Assembly: GCA_016707895.1 (NCBI GenBank)
Contig: JADJGV010000002.1
Span: forward strand, 372,001 to 436,000
From: Myxococcales bacterium
GTDB taxonomy: Bacteria; Myxococcota_A; Polyangia; Haliangiales; Haliangiaceae
Reading direction: 5' to 3'
Length of the DNA stretch: 64,000 nt
Each line of letters starts with the position of its first letter. Position 1 is the stretch's first letter. The notes beneath the pieces are model-generated. The model worked only from the letters and a program-made list of their open reading frames with translations. It was not told the origin of the DNA and searched no databases. The position numbers and the translations under genes were made by a program. Below, one piece after another: positions 60,475 through 64,000 of the stretch.

Positions 60475-62129
60475 AGCGGGCGATCGCGCAGCTCGCGCTT
60501 GAGGATCTTGCCGGTCGGGTTGCGGGGCAGCTCGTCGAGGAACACCACCTGGCGCGGCCGCTTGTAGTCGGCCAGCTCGCGCCGGCAGTAGTCGGCGACC
60601 TCGTCGCCGGTGATCGCGTGGCCCGGGCGCAGGACGACGTAGGCGCGCAGCGTCTCGCCCCACTCGGGATCGGGCACGCCCACCACCGCGACGTCGAGGA
60701 TCGCGGGGTGGGTGTGCAGGTGGTCCTCGATCTCGCGCGGGTAGATGTTCACGCCGCCCGAGATCACCATGTCGTGCTTGCGCGACTCCATGTACAGGTA
60801 GCCGTCGGCGTCGAGCCGGCCCAGGTCGCCGACCGAGAAGAAGCCGTCCTTGATCGACCTGTCGGTGGCGTCGCGGTTCTTGTGGTAGCCGCCGATCAGC
60901 ATCGAGTTGCGCACGTAGACCTCGCCGACCTGGCCCGGCGGCACCTCGGCGCCGGCGTCGTCGAGCAGCCGGATCTGGTTGCCGCGCATCGCGCGCCCGA
61001 CGGTGCCGGGCCGCGCGGTGTGCTCGCCGGGGCCGGCCAGCGTCACCAGCCCGGTCTCGGTGGCGCCGTAGAAGTTCCACAGCACCGCCCCGAACTGCGC
61101 CTCGACCTGGCGCGCGGTCTCGGTGGCCAGCGGCGCGGCGCCGCTCATGATCCACCGCAGCGACGACGTGTCGTAGCGGCGCCGCACCGCCGCCGGCAGC
61201 GCGGTGATGCGCACCAGCATCGTCGGCACCATCAGCGTCGAGGTCACGCGCTCGCGCTCGATCAGCGCCAGGCACGCCTCGGGATCGAAGTGGTTCATCA
61301 GCACCGTCGTGGCGCCGAGCGACATCGTGATCGCGACGAACGCCGGCGCCGCCGAGTGGTACAGCGGGCACACCACCAGGTGGCGGTCGTCGTGGTTCAT
61401 GCCGACCTGCGCGATCATGTCGGCGACCGCGTCGAAGCCGGTCTGCTTCCAGCTGCGGGTCGCGCCCTTGGGCTTGCCGGTCGTGCCCGAGGTGTAGACG
61501 ATCACGCCGCCGCCGTCGCCGCCGCGCGCGGTCGGCGGCAGGTCGCCGGGCTGGCCGGCGATCGCGTCGTCCCAGCGCTCGCCCACCGCCGGCGCGGCGT
61601 CGGCGCCGGCGACGATCACCTGGCAGGTGCTGCCGGCCAGGCGCATCGCCTCGGCGAAGGTCTCGGCGTAGGGCGCGCCGATGATCGCCGCCGCCGGCTC
61701 GGCGTTGCTGAGGATGTACGCCACCTCGGCCGGCTTCGATCGGTAGCCGATCTGCACGACCACCGCGCCGACGCGGGCCAGCGCCTGCTGCGCGATCAGG
61801 TAGTCGGCGCCGTTGCCCAGCATGCACGCCACCGGCGCCGCGGCGCCGCCGCGCGCGGCGATGGCGTGGGCCAGCTGGTTCACCGCCTGATCGAACGTGC
61901 GCCAGGTGTAGCGGCGGTCGCCGTCGATGACACACTCCTTGTCGGGGTGCATCCGCGCGTGCAGCAGCGTCGCCAGGTGCGGCCCCGGCTTGGTCAGGCG
62001 CGCGGCGGCGGCGAAGCCGGGCAGCGCGGTGGGCCGGAACGCCCGCACCATCCCCGACTTGCGCAGGACGTCGAGGGCGAAGCGCGCGTCGCTGGCGCGG
62101 GCGCGCAGGCGGTCGAGGATGGGCGGCAC
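60471..62129 (-). CDS. Acyl-CoA synthetase (AMP-forming)
   Basis: 552 residues of the ANL adenylating superfamily. The phosphate loop is YTSGTTGKPKGATRSW, the A5-type motif FYGATETG, the A7/A8 segment YLYMESRKHDMVISGGVNIYP and the C-terminal Lys in GKILKREL. It would activate a fatty or other carboxylic acid to its CoA thioester through an acyl-AMP. The substrate cannot be told. It overlaps selB by 4 bp. The GTG start (62129) has TACCCT seven bases upstream. Confidence 0.92.
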   Translation of the reverse strand: MPPILDRLRARASDARFALDVLRKSGMVRAFRPTALPGFAAAARLTKPGPHLATLLHARMHPDKECVIDGDRRYTWRTFDQAVNQLAHAIAARGGAAAPVACMLGNGADYLIAQQALARVGAVVVQIGYRSKPAEVAYILSNAEPAAAIIGAPYAETFAEAMRLAGSTCQVIVAGADAAPAVGERWDDAIAGQPGDLPPTARGGDGGGVIVYTSGTTGKPKGATRSWKQTGFDAVADMIAQVGMNHDDRHLVVCPLYHSAAPAFVAITMSLGATTVLMNHFDPEACLALIERERVTSTLMVPTMLVRITALPAAVRRRYDTSSLRWIMSGAAPLATETARQVEAQFGAVLWNFYGATETGLVTLAGPGEHTARPGTVGRAMRGNQIRLLDDAGAEVPPGQVGEVYVRNSMLIGGYHKNRDATDRSIKDGFFSVGDLGRLDADGYLYMESRKHDMVISGGVNIYPREIEDHLHTHPAILDVAVVGVPDPEWGETLRAYVVLRPGHAITGDEVADYCRRELADYKRPRQVVFLDELPRNPTGKILKRELRDRPL

Positions 62130-62136
62130 GCCCGCC

Positions 62137-62142
62137 AGGGTA
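62137..62142 (-). promoter_or_regulatory. Putative -10 (TACCCT) before acyl-CoA synthetase gene
   Basis: TANNNT hexamer ending seven bases before the GTG at 62129. Confidence 0.4.
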
Positions 62143-63999
62143 CTACCGACCGCGGGCCGTGAGGTAGCGACGCACCTCCTCGGCCTGGGCCTGGTTCTTC
62201 GGGTTGCGCGCGAGGTACGCCTCCCACGCGCGGATGGTGGCGCCGTCGTTGTGCATCACCTGCTGGACGGTGCCGAGCAGCCACAGCGCGTCGGTCAGCC
62301 ACGGCACGGTCACGCCGTCCTTGCGTTCGTCCGTGGTCGCCAGCGTGGTGGCGCGCTCGAGGGCGCTGGCCGCCGGCCCCGCCCGATCGCCCTCGTAGTA
62401 CAGCTCGCCGAGCTTGTAGTACGCGTCGGCCCGCGGCTGGGCGGCGACGGCCTTGGTCAGCCAGGTGACCGCGTTGGCGCGGTCCTCGAGCTCGACGTAG
62501 GCCATGCCCAGGCCGTACGGCAGGTCGGCGTTGCCGGGATCCTTCTCGAGCGCCTTCTTGAACGCGGTGATCGCCTTGTCGTACTCGCCGCGGGCCAGGC
62601 GGATCCGCCCGGCGCCGGCCCAGGCGTTGACGATCGACTCGTCGAGCAGCGCGGCCTGGTCGTAGGCGCGCAGGGCCTCGTCGCGGACCGCGGTGTCGCC
62701 GGTCTGGCCCGAGAACTTCTCGCTGACCCGGCCCAGGCCTTCGAGGAACTGGGCGTCGGGGCTGCGGCTGGTGGCCTCTTGCATCACGCGCCGCGCCTCG
62801 CTGTAGCGCTTGTCGAGGAGCAGGCCCTCGCCCTTGAGGAACAGGCCGGTGGGATCGTCGGGCGTGACCGCGAGCAGCTCGTCGCCGAGCGCGCGCGCCG
62901 CGGCGATGTCGCCGGTGCGGGCGAAGAAGCGGCCGGCGCGGATCTTGGTCTCGACGGTGACGTCGGGCAGGCGCAGCAGCTTGCGGTACAGCTCGGCGGC
63001 GTCGGCGTCGCGGCGCGCGGCCTCGAACCCGCGGGCCAGCTCGACGCCGAGGTCGATGCGGCTCGGGTCGAGCTCGAACGCCTTCACCAGCGTCGCCACC
63101 GCCTCGTCTTGCTTGCCCTGGCGGCGCAGCGCCTCGGCCAGCTGGTAGTGGGCCTCGACCTCCGTCGGGCGTTGCTCGATCGCGCTGCGCAGCCAGCGCT
63201 CGGCCTGGGGCGCAGCGCCGGCCGACAGGTACGCGACGCCGAGCGCGATCGCGATGCCCGCGTCGCTGGTGGCGGCGGCGGCGATCGTCGTCAGCTTGGC
63301 GTCGGCCCGCGCGCGTAGCGCGGCGGCGTCCTCCGGCGTCTTGGCCGCGTCGGCCATGTGGCCCAGGAGCGTCGCCGCGGCGATCGTCGGGGCGATGTCG
63401 CCGGCGCCCAGCGCCGTGGCGGCCCGCTCGTAGGCGGCCAGCGCCGCGGCGGGGTTCTTCTCGGCCTCGAGCCGGTGGCCGTCGATCATGTCGAGCCGGC
63501 CCAGCAGCGCCGGCGCGGTGATCGGCGGCTTGCGCTCGCGCAGCGCCGCCAGCCGGGCCGCGGCCTCGGGGATCTTGGCGCGGCGCAGATCGATCTCGGC
63601 GGCGGTCAGGGCGGCGTCGACGTCGTCGGGCGCCAGCGCCAGCGCCTTGTCGGCGGCCTCGGCGGCGGCGTCGATCTTGCCGTCGGCCAGCTCGGTGGCG
63701 GCCAGCGACACCAGCACGCCCCGGTCGCCGGGCAGGATCGCCAGCGCCTTGCGGTAGCGATCGCGGGCGGCGTCGAGGCGACCGCCGCGGCGGGCCTCGT
63801 CGCCGGCGCGGGTCCAGGCCAGCACCACCGCGCGCGGGTCGGCCTTGTCGATGCCGGCGCGCTGCAGGATCGCCAGCAGCGAGGTCTCGCGCTTGCCCAG
63901 ATCGGAGTTGGGCGCGGTCAGCACCTCGCCGACCAGGGCGCCGACGTGCTCGGGCGCCAGCTCGATCACCTTGAGGTAGCTGGCGTGGGCGGCGGCCAC
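62143..63999 (-). CDS. TPR-repeat protein (5' end outside window)
   Basis: At least 618 residues and open through the window edge, so the true start is not seen. The chain is tandem TPRs: DRYRKALAILPGDRGVLVSL, LALAPDDVDAALTAAEIDLR, AVATLVKAFELDPSRIDLG, AITAFKKALEKDPGNADLPY, ALERATTLATTDERKDG, and more (around ten repeats). Such long TPR proteins act as scaffolds, here perhaps in gliding or envelope assembly; this is inference. It stops 13 bases upstream of the acyl-CoA synthetase GTG. Confidence 0.85.
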   Translation of the reverse strand: MAAAHASYLKVIELAPEHVGALVGEVLTAPNSDLGKRETSLLAILQRAGIDKADPRAVVLAWTRAGDEARRGGRLDAARDRYRKALAILPGDRGVLVSLAATELADGKIDAAAEAADKALALAPDDVDAALTAAEIDLRRAKIPEAAARLAALRERKPPITAPALLGRLDMIDGHRLEAEKNPAAALAAYERAATALGAGDIAPTIAAATLLGHMADAAKTPEDAAALRARADAKLTTIAAAATSDAGIAIALGVAYLSAGAAPQAERWLRSAIEQRPTEVEAHYQLAEALRRQGKQDEAVATLVKAFELDPSRIDLGVELARGFEAARRDADAAELYRKLLRLPDVTVETKIRAGRFFARTGDIAAARALGDELLAVTPDDPTGLFLKGEGLLLDKRYSEARRVMQEATSRSPDAQFLEGLGRVSEKFSGQTGDTAVRDEALRAYDQAALLDESIVNAWAGAGRIRLARGEYDKAITAFKKALEKDPGNADLPYGLGMAYVELEDRANAVTWLTKAVAAQPRADAYYKLGELYYEGDRAGPAASALERATTLATTDERKDGVTVPWLTDALWLLGTVQQVMHNDGATIRAWEAYLARNPKNQAQAEEVRRYLTARGR

Positions 64000-64000
64000 G

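Overview
The window is about 70% or more GC by eye, densely coding on both strands, and free of recognisable tRNA, rRNA or CRISPR loci. Many predicted lipoproteins, four Ser/Thr kinases (three with clear transmembrane segments), a probable MYXO-CTERM-type C-terminus, an ADYC-like protein, lamin-tail domains, FHA-like and PilZ proteins, and a Tol-Pal pair with a Cys-rich Pal point to Myxococcota, most like the Polyangia/Kofleriaceae-Haliangium side. This placement is an inference from gene content.

Layout. 1-6.6 kb: edge of an FHA-like gene, a radical SAM enzyme, two paralogous small lipoproteins, an ADP-forming acyl-CoA synthetase and a lipoprotein with an intact Lon-type Ser/Lys dyad. 6.6-8.2 kb: an RCC1-repeat lipoprotein and an AT-richer 276-bp long-inverted-repeat element. 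8.2-15.7 kb: cdsA and uppS (phospholipid and undecaprenyl precursors), pspA-like, PDZ and PilZ proteins, a GH35/42-like protein and a Nudix hydrolase. 15.7-22.4 kb: a 1163-aa lipoprotein with DUF7151-like repeats and two lamin-tail domains, a PD40 propeller, arylamine N-acetyltransferase, and a WYL regulator divergent from a VOC protein. 22.5-31.9 kb: a UGA-containing ArsC-family selenoprotein, a vWA lipoprotein, uvrB, an outer-membrane-like protein, a propeller/M23 peptidase pair, a large lipoprotein and thiE. 32-38.9 kb: a small CxxCH protein, CpoB/Pal, a sigma-54 response regulator, and a three-gene unit ending in an ECF sigma factor fused to a transmembrane segment and a C-terminal domain. 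39-48.5 kb: three Ser/Thr kinases, a small double-glycine protein and an ADYC-like protein. 48.5-50.3 kb: two RAYT (REP-associated tyrosine transposase) genes, the second lacking its HUH motif. 50.3-58.5 kb: beta-propeller, TPR, kinase, HEAT, degenerate-metalloprotease-like and outer-membrane proteins around a tandem ~171-bp noncoding repeat. 58.5-64 kb: selB translationally coupled to an acyl-CoA synthetase gene, then a TPR protein cut by the window edge.

Main observations. (1) The selenoprotein gene at 22557-22910 has TGA in a UxxC motif followed by a bacterial SECIS-like hairpin, and the matching elongation factor SelB lies in the same window. (2) Two RAYT genes and a REPIN/MITE-like palindrome occur together. 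(3) A TGACAG-N4-CTGTCA operator is shared by the WYL/VOC intergenic region and the uvrB promoter. (4) At least ten genes have a TANNNT hexamer 6-7 nt before the start codon, suggesting leaderless transcription. No part of the window was searched against databases; family names rest on motifs visible in the translations.
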